Below, piece after piece: positions 36,400 through 46,650 of a stretch of DNA of 64,000 nucleotides. This DNA is from Cymbidium sinense (taxonomy: Eukaryota > Streptophyta > Magnoliopsida > Asparagales > Orchidaceae). The position numbers were made by a program, and so were the translations under genes. The DNA lies in the NCBI GenBank assembly GCA_021442155.1, contig CM038221.1:48431648-48495647 (forward strand), written 5' to 3'. A model generated the notes under the pieces. That model was not told where the DNA came from. It ran no database searches and saw only the letters and a program-made list of their open reading frames with translations. How positions within the stretch are numbered: position 1 is the stretch's first letter; every line of letters starts with the position of its first letter.

Positions 36400-39293
36400 C
36401 TCACTATTATTGTATGTGAAAGTTTTGCTTGAAAATTCTCTTGTAATACAAGAATGCATTTCTGAAATGAAGCAAAAATCCCTCTATTAGACAAGGGGCA
36501 TTTTTTTTAAAATTTATAGCAAAATGTCGGGCTCTCTCTGTGAAATAGGAGGTCTTTCTATTGTATTTGGGTTGACATCGCGCCTAAGGCCGAGATCCCT
36601 ATATACATATTCAAATTATGTATTCAAAATTCACAAGTCTCAAAGTCTTATCGGCAAAAAAGAGAAATTTTTAAGTCTGCAAACTACAACAAATCAAGTT
36701 GGAAACACATCTTCCATTCATACATCAAATCTAGGGCTCGGTGCATAAGGTGACTAAACTCAAATATGGTCAGGTCATACATCTACTTACTCAACATGCC
36801 ACAAAGGCCGTAGTAAGTGATCCCCCATCTCATTAGCCCGATAATAAAATCCTTCATCAATTGCTCAAGTCCAATACTCAAGTAGGTACATAAGGTCAAA
36901 CTCAACAAGCCAAAATATGGCTGAGTCACTGACAGGTCTGCTTACTCAATATGCCACAAAGGCCGTAGCAAGAGATCCCCTACTTGTTAGCTCAAAGACA
37001 AGAGCATCCAAATCTCCAAATCCCTCCAACTTGGCGAGTTCAAATGGTCCAGACTAGGAGATCATCCCTAATAGTCGTAAGGTCATTTTTTTCAAAATAA
37101 AAAAAAAGATCCTCACTCGAGAAAGCACCAAGCCGAGTTTGGTATCAATATCAAATGAGAAATGTCAACTCCTTCAACAGGTCTGTTAAAACAAAAAGTA
37201 AAGATTAAAAGAAACTCTTTCTCAGCAAGTCCAGCCAAGCAAAAAGCAAAGGACCGAGGAAGTCACCCCAATGTTCATATAAAGACAAAGGCTGAAGTAA
37301 GGGATTTATTTCATTAACATGTCCGTTACGTGCAAAGCACAGGATTGATGACTCTTCACCATTGACTTGACACAAGCTCTGAGGGCTAGGTCATAAGCAA
37401 GCACCCTTCTATAAGCCCACGAAAGTAGAAAGTTAGGGCAAAAGGTAATTTCATATCACCTGATAAGTCTTTAAGACAATTCAAGATTTTCTTCTATCAA
37501 ATCCATCAAGGCACAAAGTCAGGATAGAAGAAAATATAAGATACAAATCTCTGAGATTGAATCTTCAACAAGTCCGTCAAAGCACCAAGCATAGGACTGA
37601 AGACTACTTCATCTCGCCATCAAGTCATCAGCTCCATCAAGTCCACCAAGGCACAAAGCTAGGACAGGAGAAAAATATAAATTTCAAACTCTGAAGAGGA
37701 AGTCTTCAATGAGTCCAAAAGCATAAAGTGTAAGACCAAAGATATTCCAAATTCTCTCAATAGTTACTACGAAAGTTCCCCCTGTTAGACAGGCATTTTT
37801 ATATGTTTATATGAGTTGATATCGTGTTTTAAGCCGAGATCCTTAGATAGATACATATTATGATTAAAAAATCATATTATGTTTATTTTGCAGTAAAGAA
37901 AATCAAGCTTTGAAATGTATTTCTGAACTAATCTGCAATCTCCTTGTTAGACAGGAGCATTTTTTTTATGATCAAGATTGTTCAACCATCTCCTATGAAA
38001 TAGGAGGTCTTCTTATATATATTTAGGTTGACATCGAGTTTTATGCCAAGATCCTTGAATATTTCTATTACTGTTATCATTAAAATTGCATACTCTTGCA
38101 ATAGCAAAAATAATCTATTTATGTACACGAAAAAATAACTTTAAATTTCAAAATTTTGTCTCCAAGATTCATCAAATATCGAAGATTAAGTCAGAGGATA
38201 CATATTCAAGTCTAGGACTCGGATGGGTTCTAAAGGTCGGACTCAACAAGCCCATAAATGGCCGAGTTGCTGACGCTCTCCTCATTCAACAAGCCGCAAG
38301 AAAAGGCCGCAGTGAAAGAGCCCTCGTTCATTAGTCTAATGACCAAATCACCAATCCATCATAGCTTAAATCGAAGACTGAAGTAGGTTCTAAAGGTCGG
38401 ACTCAACAAGCCCATAAATGGTCGAGTTATTGACGCTCTCCTCACTCAACAAGCCACAAGAAAATACTAGAGTGAAAGAGCCCCTGCTCGTCAGTCCAAT
38501 GATGATAGCTATTCAATCTCAAACCAGATCCAGCTTAGTGACTACAAGCAACTAAAATCTAAGAGATCTTTCCACTTAATCGATGGACCAAGAAAATTAG
38601 AAGAAACTTTAAATTCAGAGCTGCATCAAATCAATCTATTTATTGTCTACAATGTGATATTTCAATCTCTTTTCAAATGATCTGATCAAACATAAAGCAC
38701 AGATCAAAGCCAATATCCTCATCAAGTCCGTCAAAGCAGAAAGCACAGGACTGAGGAAGCAATTCCATAGTTCACACAAAAATATTTGTTGAATTAAAGG
38801 AATTTCATGGTTATTCGGTCTGTTAAAGCACACATTGCTACACTGATAACTCAACATTATAGACCTAATATGAGCCGAAAGGTTGGGTCAACTGTATGCA
38901 CCCTTCAACGAGTCTATCAAAGCAGCAAGCATAGGACTTAGAGCATACATACACTTCATGACAAGTCAATATAGACAAATAAGGTCAATCCTTCATCAAA
39001 TTCCGTCAAGCTTAAAGCTAGGATAGAAGAAATTTCAAATCTCAAAGTAAACAAATTGATTTGTCCATCCAACCTGGTCAAGCATGAAGTAAGAGTTAGA
39101 GGAAATCTAAATCTATAATAACACAAAAGAAAGAGATCTTCAGCAAACCCAATGAAGCAGAGAGTAGATGGTGGAAGAAGCTCTTTAGTGAGTCCAGGAA
39201 AGTTGAAAGCTGAAGTGATCCAAGACCCTTGGTCAGCCCAAAGGGTCAACCAGTTTTCAACAAACGTGACTCACTTCATGTGCGAGTCACATT
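36400..39293 (+). mobile_element. Repetitive 3' noncoding region of a gypsy element (block B, right arm)
   Basis: Lies directly downstream of the integrase remnant and upstream of a polypurine tract and LTR start. It is the inverted counterpart of 21.1-24.6 kb. Recurrent words include AAGTCCGTCAAAGCA, AAGCACAGGACTGA, GGTCGGACTCAACAAGCCCA and CCGAGTT. One 150-bp unit occurs twice in a row (38,215-38,370 and 38,385-38,510). No coding sense found; open frames here are accidental. Confidence 0.65.
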
Positions 39294-39309
39294 TATCGAG
39301 GGGCATTTG
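39294..39309 (+). other. Polypurine tract and LTR start (plus-strand element)
   Basis: ATCGAGGGGCATT is followed by TGATGACCTCC. It mirrors the junction at 21,106-21,120 on the other strand (GGGGGGTATT then TGTTGACCTCC). Position after integrase and the noncoding tract supports the start of a 3' LTR at 39,308. Confidence 0.6.
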
Positions 39310-40080
39310 ATGACCTCCATATATGTGTCATAAATCACGATAAGCCCCTATGTTAAATTCGACGAACTTTGGAAGTGATAGCGCACAAATCGAGGCTCAA
39401 AATGCACCGGACGTCACCAAAAATAGTCGAAATGACATCCGATCGATGAACGAACTTAGCCATCACGTTCAAAATATCAAAATTGATCAGAATATAAATA
39501 TTACAAAATCTAATGAGCAATCGATTAAGCACTCGAGCTATCAATATATCGACGTGCATATCAAAGTCGGGAAGCTGTGATGATGTACAAACAACTTCCG
39601 TTCATAAAATTGATTATTTCATTAGCTTCAAAATATCAAAATCTATCAAATGAGACTATTCGTGCTAAATTCAGATGAGCTTAAGTGAATGTCAAACGGT
39701 TAGAAGCGATAATGCACATTTTTGAACTGAAAGTGACCCAATTCGATGCCGAAGTCACTCAAATGACTTCCGTTCACGAAACGGACTATGCCATTGCTCC
39801 TAGAACATCAAAATTTTGTAGAGCAGACATCCAATTTGATTAAATTTTTTACACTTAAAATTTCATTAAAATTAGCATGCATTTCGAGATAAATCTGTTT
39901 GATTATCTCTTAATCACATCAAGTCAATACTTTGGAACTCGCAGCCGCCCTTCCCCATACCTCCACCTCCTATTCAACCAATAAAGTGTCATCACGTCAC
40001 TTGCCCCATACCATCTCATTTAATTAAACCTTATCCCTACTAGCAACAAAGGAGAGTGAGGGAAATCTTACCAAAAAAAG
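39308..40080 (+). mobile_element. 5' part (U3) of a long LTR
   Basis: Starts TGATGACCTCCATATATG and matches the end of block A in reverse complement, and also 45.84-46.21 kb. Shared words include ATTGATCAGAATATAAATAT, ACAAAATCTAATGAGCAATC, GATTAAGC and GACTTCCGTTCA. Further in, the sequence becomes CpG-poor and unrelated to block A, and then passes into the 5' leader of the bZIP fragment. The open frame 39,350-39,580 shadows the matching minus frame at 46,192-45,911 and is not taken as a gene. Confidence 0.55.
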
Positions 40081-40214
40081 GACGATTTCTTCGTCTTTGC
40101 AAAAAAAAAAAAGAAGAAGCATAATCCCTTTCTCTCTCCCTCTGCCATTTCATAGATTCATTCTTGGATCAAGTTTGTTTTCATCTTCCTATACAAGGAA
40201 AGTCCTGTTGTTCT

Positions 40215-40352
40215 ATGATATATTCTTCCTGCTCGACGCATAATTCTATTAACAACCCATCGCCGACATTCATGAACTCTAACTCCTTCCTGTAATCCAC
40301 CTTCTCCAATCCTTCTCGTGTATTCCTCTACAACTTCTATGTGATCTGCTAA
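40215..40352 (+). pseudogene. Fossil sucrose-control upstream ORF of an S1-group bZIP
   Basis: A 46-codon frame beginning ATG at 40,215 and ending TAA at 40,350 contains FMNSNSFL, an internal stop, then STFSNPSRVFLYNFYVIC and stop. The tail VFLYNFYV matches the conserved VFLYWFYV tail of the SC-peptide that S1-group bZIP mRNAs encode upstream of the main frame, where it arrests ribosomes when sucrose is high (known for Arabidopsis bZIP11 and relatives). It lies 43 bp upstream of the bZIP frame, in the right order. The internal stop and the Trp-to-Asn change would abolish function. Confidence 0.6.
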
Positions 40353-40394
40353 GTTAATTTAGCCATCATACACTATCTTTCCCCAATCTAATAG

Positions 40395-40776
40395 ATGTCG
40401 ACGGAGGAAGAAAGGCGGCTTGGTATTGATGAGAGGAAGCAAAAATGGATGCTCTCAAATCGTGAATCAGCGGGAAGGTCTCATATGAGGAAGCAAAAGC
40501 ATTTGAATGATATCGTGAAGCAGTGTGTAAGTTCCGTGAAGAGAAACAGATCTCTGAGTAGGTGAAGTTGAGGAGCGAGTGGTACTCTAGAGGAGGCCGA
40601 GAACAGGGTGATAAGTGGTCAAGTGACTGAGCTAGAGAGGCTTCACCCATGAACTCGCTGCTTAGGTTCTTAGGGGTTAAGAATGGGATGGCAATGGAGA
40701 TTTTGATCCACTCCTCAAGCCATGGCATCCCTTACCCAAAGTCCATTATGGCGTTGGCCAATGTTTTCTAGTGCTG
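40395..40776 (+). pseudogene. S1-group bZIP transcription factor fragment (broken)
   Basis: Starts MSTEEERRLGIDERKQK, then MLSNRESAGRSHMRKQKH, the basic region (family form MLSNRESARRSRMRKQKHLDDL, with two Arg lost). A stop falls where the first leucine-zipper heptads should continue. A second frame holds EAENRVISGQVTELERLHP, matching the EAEN.VLRAQ..EL..RL zipper segment. Near the end, IPYPKSIMALANVF then stop and C matches the family's C-terminus (PYPMQPIMA.ADVFQC). So an almost full-length, intronless coding copy is present, wrecked by frameshifts and stops. S1 bZIP genes are naturally intronless, so retrocopy status cannot be told from that. Confidence 0.8.
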
Positions 40777-41145
40777 AATCATAGACATTGGAGAAACTTA
40801 TCCTATGCTGTTAAGTTCTGGGCATTATATTGATGTTGAGAATCAAAGAGGGAGCTCTACAGATTCTACCATGCATTCAAGGTCATTCATGGGGAGGAGA
40901 AAGGGGAGACCATGGCTATGTTACTCTCTCCAACATCTCAAGCTCTAAATGTGGGGAGCTACATGTGAGTTGCAATCAAAATATTAGTCAATTTACCATG
41001 TTCCTAATAGCTCTACAAGCATTCTGATCCTACTAGGTGACTCTCGCATTAATATGGAGAAGGAAACATATAACAATGTTGAAAAGTTATTTTCATCATT
41101 ACTAAATGAATAGGAAAATGCTTTACTATCATCTGATGAACTTCA
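40777..41145 (+). pseudogene. Unidentified coding-like piece in block D
   Basis: Homologous to the minus strand of 34,960-34,620. In copy D' the frame reads FKVIHGEEKGETMAMLLSP and SQALAVGATCESALKIL, and next to it SSILDFLGVSSINMEKETY. The plus-strand copy carries a deletion around 41,010-41,035. I do not recognise the source. It lies immediately after the bZIP fragment and before the malic enzyme segment, so it is either a third captured gene or a strongly diverged part of one of those two. Confidence 0.45.
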
Positions 41146-41871
41146 TCCAATTTGGATTGAGGTCTTGGGTGATCCATTTTTGAGGCAATTTCTTCTTAAG
41201 TTTATTTTATGTCGATCTATTCTTGCGCTTTATAGCATAACATTCCATCAAGAAGAATTTCTTCCTTCTTGTCTACCTGTTACAATTGATGTAGGAACAA
41301 ACAATGAGAAGTTCCGAAAGATGAGTTTTATGGATTGAGGTGGCTACTACCAAGAATATGCGACATTATGGAAGAATTTATGAAAGTTGTTAAACAAAAC
41401 TATAGAGAAAAAGTGCTTATATAGGGAATTTCTTCGATTGTCCTAGCTGGAGTAGTTAGGGAATTAAAGGTTGTTGGTGCTGGGAAGGCGGAAATTGAAA
41501 TTTCATCCCGTCGATATGGAAGAGATACATATGTCAATCTTTTTGTCCATAGAAGCTTGATCTGACTGTGTGCTCCATTGGAGAGTGTAATTCATGAGGA
41601 ATTGAATGCTAAGCAGCCATCGACTTTTGAATGGTTTCGGTCACATCAACATCCAATTGTAGTGACTACTTTCGTGAACATCTTTGAAGAGCATCCTTAC
41701 TTCATAGCAGCTACAACATTATGCTCCATAGGAATGTCGTATATATCAAGCACTATAAATGATCTCACACTTTTTATGCTTGCTCCTTTTACACAGGTGT
41801 TTGAAGACCCTGTCATGCTTAATAGAGCTGATGGGTTAGAAGACAACGACCATAGTGTCGTAGGGCACTAA
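41146..41871 (+). pseudogene. Chimeric NADP-malic enzyme fragment (block D)
   Basis: From about 41,260 the plus strand reads LPVTIDVGTNNEKF, a malic-enzyme signature, and from about 41,430 SSIVLAGVV and LGAGKAE joined to EISS. Relative to copy D' about 30 bp are missing between RELKV and GAGKA, and the DEFYIG region is frameshifted. The 97-residue open frame 41,578-41,871 (ESVIHEELNAKQPSTFEWF, TTFVNIFEEHPYF) is the non-malic tail; from QVFEDPV it is retroelement repeat. Both copies share the same chimeric joins, so the fusion predates their duplication. Confidence 0.65.
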
Positions 41872-41879
41872 TCGCTAGG

Positions 41880-42599
41880 AAATAAGGAAGGCTATAGACT
41901 CCCAAAGCAGCCCTATGAGAAGACGCTTGGGTCAGAAATGCGATTGACAAAGAACTTAATTAATTTAACATAAAATGAGCTATAAACTCAAAATTAAAAT
42001 CTAAATTAAAATTACAGGTGTTTTATGACTTATGCTCAAGAGTCGGCAAAGAAACTACCAATCGAAGGTCGAAGACACTAACCGCTGCTCAATGAATGGA
42101 AGGTCGATAGCTCGTGCATGGCGACATGCTGAGGTCGCCAAATTTTGGATTGCAGGAGAATTAAATAAGAACAAATAAAAGTGTTGATGAGCTTAAATTA
42201 AACTTATTTGAAAATGTTAAATTAAAGAATAAACTTACATATATGCTCTTTCTATGCAGGTGTTTGAAGACCCAAGTAGAAGGGAAGTTAGAAGACCGCA
42301 TCGTATATCGTAAGACACGACCATTATGCTCAAGATGATGGGAAGGTCAAATAGATGCACCTTTATGCGGGGGCGTGGAGGTTGCCAAAATTCAAATTGA
42401 CGTGGGACTTAAAGATGATTAATTAGATTTGAATTGAACATAAATTAAATTTGAACTAAACATGATGAACTTCTGAAGAATGGGAAGCTCAACAAAGAAT
42501 AAATCAAGCTTCATCAAAACTTATAAATTCAATAAATTCTAAACTAAATGTAAAAAATATGGATCTTACTTCAAATGATTGAACATAAAAATATCAAAC
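41880..42599 (+). mobile_element. LTR-internal repeats beside gene-fragment block D
   Basis: Reverse-complement counterpart of 33.0-33.84 kb. It has words such as TTTATGACTTATGCTCAAGAG, GGTCGCCAAATTTTGG, ATATGCTCTTTCTATGCAGG and GTGTTTGAAGACCC, repeated two or three times. The phrase TGCAGGTGTTTGAAGACCC also forms the end of the chimeric gene-fragment frame, showing that its last residues are repeat-derived. No gene seen. Confidence 0.55.
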
Positions 42600-44200
42600 G
42601 CCACCGGATTCGTAACACATCATACAAGCGAACATAAGGCACTAATTAAGGCATTCTTAGATACACATGCCCGACTATCTTTGAATGCTTAAACTTAGTG
42701 TTTGAGGATGTTATGGTTGATTCACTGTCTGACTTAACAAACCTAATGATGTTTTCAGCAGAAAATCGAGAAGCTAATTTTGTCATTTGACGATAACGAC
42801 ATCTCTAACTCTCTGATAGCTGAGTTGATTGAAGATATCAACTAAAGGGGTAACTACTATCAAAATATTTACGATATTATATTCAATATTCTCAAATTCA
42901 AAATTCTCAAGATATAAATCTAGGTCTGATCCTCTATTATTAAAAAATTAATAGAGTCGACAAGATCTGAAATAATAAATTAAATGATTTAAACACCCGC
43001 ATGGGCCCCAACACTATGTTGAATGCTTAAATTTAGTGACTGAGGATGCTGCGCGGGTTGATTCCCGGTTTAGTCTTATGATTGGGTTCGGGTTAACGAA
43101 ATCTAAAAATCTATTATAAGAATTTTAACTTAGTAAAATATCTCGAGAAGTTAATCGTCTTGTGAGAAGTAGAGATCTATTATTAGAGCTAAACAAAGTT
43201 GATAGGATCTAAAATTCTCAAATATATTTGATTCAATCAATTAACCACCCCGATGATGGCCGTGTTAAATGAAAATTTTAATCAGAGGAGATACTTCAAT
43301 AAAAATATGATTACAATCTCAAAACAAATTAACTTAGATTGAATCTCAATCCAAATGTAGAATTTAAATTATCATTGAGCTATAAATGCCTAAGTGAAAT
43401 TCAATATTAAAAACTTAAAGCTAAAAATTCAATTCACCTTTCACAATTGTTTATCGGAGGTGACAAATTAAGAAAACCCTAGCTCACAAAGGAGCCAAAG
43501 TCAAATCAAGTACACAACTATGTTTACTCTCAAATAATCTCATGCTAGTAAAGATGTGACCCGTGTCCTCAGCATGGTTTGGTCAAGAGGCACACATGAT
43601 GTAGTTACACCGAGTTACCGACCAGTGGTTGTCGCTAAATGACACATATTACAATTAGCCTGTATGCTCTAAATGGCTCGCCTTTGAGTTGTGAACCATA
43701 GGTATACTTGATTGGAAAAAATCCTCTATTAAGGTAGACTTAAACTTGTCTCTTGACAAACACCATCCCGTCTACAAGGATTTCTTGACGACGTAACCAT
43801 GTTGTCGATAAGGATCCTTCGTCGGTTTTACCTCCTCTCGACTAAGTAGATTACCACGATAGCGGATGACTAATCCATGGGATCTAGATCGACATCATTG
43901 TTCCCCAACAATTTAAGTTAAATATAATGAATTTCATAAATCTAAATTCAAAACTTCACATGTCTATTATACGCTACACACTGCGACTAACGACTAGCCT
44001 TAATCGAAAGTTTTCTCCATTGAGAGGTATTAACTATAGGTGCTTGCACCTATAGAAACCCGGAACCAGATCTAAAGTCCTCACAAATTGAGAGAAAATC
44101 TCTGGGTAGTGTCTTATCTACTATTCCATCTGCCTTTTGAAAATTACACCGATGCATAAATCATATTGTTTTCATCGAAGAGATTGGTGGCGAATTTTTA
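42600..44200 (+). mobile_element. LTR-like block C, copy 3
   Basis: Reverse complement of 31.25-33.0 kb, with the same two tandem subunits (around 42,660-43,000 and 43,000-43,260) and the terminal AAATATCTGGGTAGTGTCTT-like word (here TCTCTGGGTAGTGTCTTATC). It is followed by the degenerate primer-binding-like motif near 44,208-44,225 and the gag-like block, giving the same order as in the minus-strand element. Confidence 0.55.
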
Positions 44201-44349
44201 GCTCATGATGCCACTCTAGCGTTTCTCTTTCTTCCATCTTTCAATCTGTCGTAATAATAGTGAAGTATAAAAACATTTTTTTTAAAAAAAATCAATTTTC
44301 AATGAAATTAAATTTAAGCCAATCATGTCCTTATGACTAATCTATTTGC

Positions 44350-45720
44350 TCTCTATGTTAATGGATCTTTAGAGCACACTGTTCATCATGCAATTAGGTT
44401 GCAGAGCCAATATCCGTCTGGCTAATGATGTAATCAATACTAGAGATGTTGGAGCTACTATTCAATTTGGTAGTGTAGACTTCCTAGCTATTGCTGCTGC
44501 AAATAATCCTCTACTTGAAGCAGCTACATATTGTACATACCAACCTGTGCAGGGGAGGAGGATAATTGGAATGACCACTACTACTAATAAGGTTTTTCGA
44601 AAGATTGAGTCATTCTGAGGTTCCAGTCATGAAAAGAATCGTCACTGGGCAGAAAGTTTCAATTATACCTGTGAATGTGACCACTCTAGTAGTTGAACCT
44701 TTCGCACTAAGAAGACATGATGCTGAAGCCTCATCTTCTAAAGGAAAACTAACTAGAAGGCAGAGGAGAAGAATGAATGCTGAGTTGTGAGCTCATCAAC
44801 TCTCACCTGGGCCATTTGTTACACAATCAGCCTTACAACCAGAAGGTGAAAAGGAATAGCTCTACTGGTGATGTTAATCAATCTTTTTGGGGCTCAACAA
44901 CAGTTAGCTCCAACACTTCAGAAGAAATAACCCGAAACTCTATCTACTCGAGTACATAGAGTCCTAAAGGTTGTAAAAGAAAAGGTCTTATGAATAAAAG
45001 ATATCAAAGACCAATTAACAGAGAAGCCAAGAATGCTCAACTACAGAAACTACCATCAGTGGTAGTAAGAACATAAGATCCTTCTAAACAAGTCATGTAC
45101 AGTGAACATCGGGGCGTGACACCTGAATCGCATATTTGGGAATCCACTACCGAAAGGTCCTGGTAAAATAAATAAATAAATATGGAGGCCGAAGATTCAA
45201 GAAGAAGTGGAAATGCAAAACCTTCCTCATTTGGAAGCAAGCTAACCCAGAGGCAACAGAGAAAGAGAAATATCAATCGTGCTTCTGACCATTATTAAAA
45301 TAAAAAAAATTATACAACCAACTGTGGAACCAGAAGCAAGTGTTGTTCTAACCCATAACAAGTTGAGAGCCTAAGATGGGCAAAGCAGAACAACTCTACT
45401 GGTCAAATCAAATAGTCCTTCTAGACTGGATAATGTCAGGTTCCAGCTTCTCTAGTGAGGAAACTTAAACTGTATATGCAAGAGTGTATCGGGTCCTTAA
45501 AGTTGCTAAGGAGAAAAGACTGGTAAATTTTTTTTCAAAGTCCTATCATCAGGGAGGCTAGAGCTGCTCCTCCAAGGAGACCTCCTACAACCCCGACAGG
45601 ATATCAACCAATTCAAGTCCCGACGGAGCATCGAGGTGACACTGACCACAAGTCTAAAGAATCCACGAAAGGTCTCGCAAAATGTAGAAATTTGGAGGTA
45701 AGCCTCAAGTGAAATCAAAC
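44350..45720 (+). pseudogene. gag-like retroelement ORF remnant (right copy)
   Basis: Plus-strand frames 44,388-44,618, 44,605-44,790 and 44,777-44,959 together carry MQLGCRANIRLAND, MKRIVTGQKVSII, KLTRRQRRRMNAEL and QLSPGPFVTQ in shifting frames, then NKRYQRPI and NAQLQKLP near 45,010-45,060. All recur on the minus strand at 24.7-26.2 kb. The product was basic and probably part of gag or a gag-adjacent segment. I do not recognise a named domain. Confidence 0.45.
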
Positions 45721-45779
45721 CGCTTTAAAGAAGGATAGTGACGTGACATCGCCGTGAAACTTGAGGCTTCAGCCTCCAA

Positions 45780-46207
45780 ATTTGCTTCGAGGTTATCCTT
45801 ATTTAAAGCAGTGACACCTCCTTACGGTTCGACGTTCACGTAAACTCATCCGAATTGAGCGTGAACAGTCTCATTTGATAGATTTTGACATTTTGAAGCT
45901 AATGGAGCAATCAATTTTGTGAGCGGAGGTCATTTGGACATTTGCCGCAGCCATGATGATATACGTTGACACATCGATAGCTCGGCTTAATCGATTGCTC
46001 ATTAGATTTTGTAATATTTATATTCTGATCAATTTTGACGTTCTGAAGGCGATGGCAAAGTCCGTTCATCGATCGGAGGTCACTTCGACTATTTTTTTGG
46101 TGACATTCAATGCATTTTGAGCCTCGATTTGCACATTCACTTCCGAAGTCCGTCGAATTTAACTTCGGGACTTGTCTTGATTTATGACACATATATGGAG
46201 GTCAACA
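45780..46207 (-). mobile_element. LTR start fragment (minus-strand orientation)
   Basis: The right end GGAGGTCAACA at 46,197-46,207 is TGTTGACCTCC on the minus strand, the same LTR start as at 21,106 and (diverged) 39,308. The 300 bp inside match 39,308-39,560 in reverse complement, including GATTGCTCATTAGATTTTGT. No polypurine tract follows; instead block C copy 4 begins, so this is either the outer edge of a 5' LTR inserted into block C or a rearranged end. Confidence 0.55.
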
Positions 46208-46650
46208 GTTCCCTTGAATGACGCAATATATGGCTGCTAATAAAGATCCTTCTGGCCGTTGTTGACTACCTCCGACTAAGTAGACTACCACGCTGGATGA
46301 TGGAACCATGGGATCTTGATCGGGCGCATCATCGTTCCCCCAACCATCCGCTTTAAGTTAATATGATGAATTTCATAAATCTAAATTTTAAACTCCACAT
46401 GCTGCTACCATTAATATTAATTAAGCTGACTAGCCTTAATCGAAAGCTCTCAGTATTGAATTAACTATGGTGTGTTTAAGCTTATAGAAACCCGAATGAT
46501 CTAAAGTCCTCACAAAATGAGAGCGAAATCTCTGGATAGTGTCTTATTTACTATTCATCTGACTTCTAAAAATTTCACTGACTTAAGTCATACTCGCTTC
46601 ATCGAGAGGTCGGTGGCGAATTTTCAGAGTCCACAGAATACTCCCTTGTA
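46208..46650 (+). mobile_element. LTR-like block C, copy 4 (partial)
   Basis: Starts inside block C (TCTACTTAGTCGG-type word in reverse complement) and ends at GGTGGCGAATTTTCAGAGTCC, the same end as copies 1-3. The abrupt start directly at the LTR edge shows that the neighbouring LTR fragment interrupts this copy. Confidence 0.5.

Noticed and set aside
39350..39580. Short frames shared by 39,350-39,580 and 46,192-45,911
   Set aside because: They match only because both are copies of the same LTR start; both strands are open by chance and no domain is present.
40366..40728. 120-codon minus-strand open frame
   Set aside because: Antisense to the bZIP fragment, whose basic region and zipper are clear on the plus strand.
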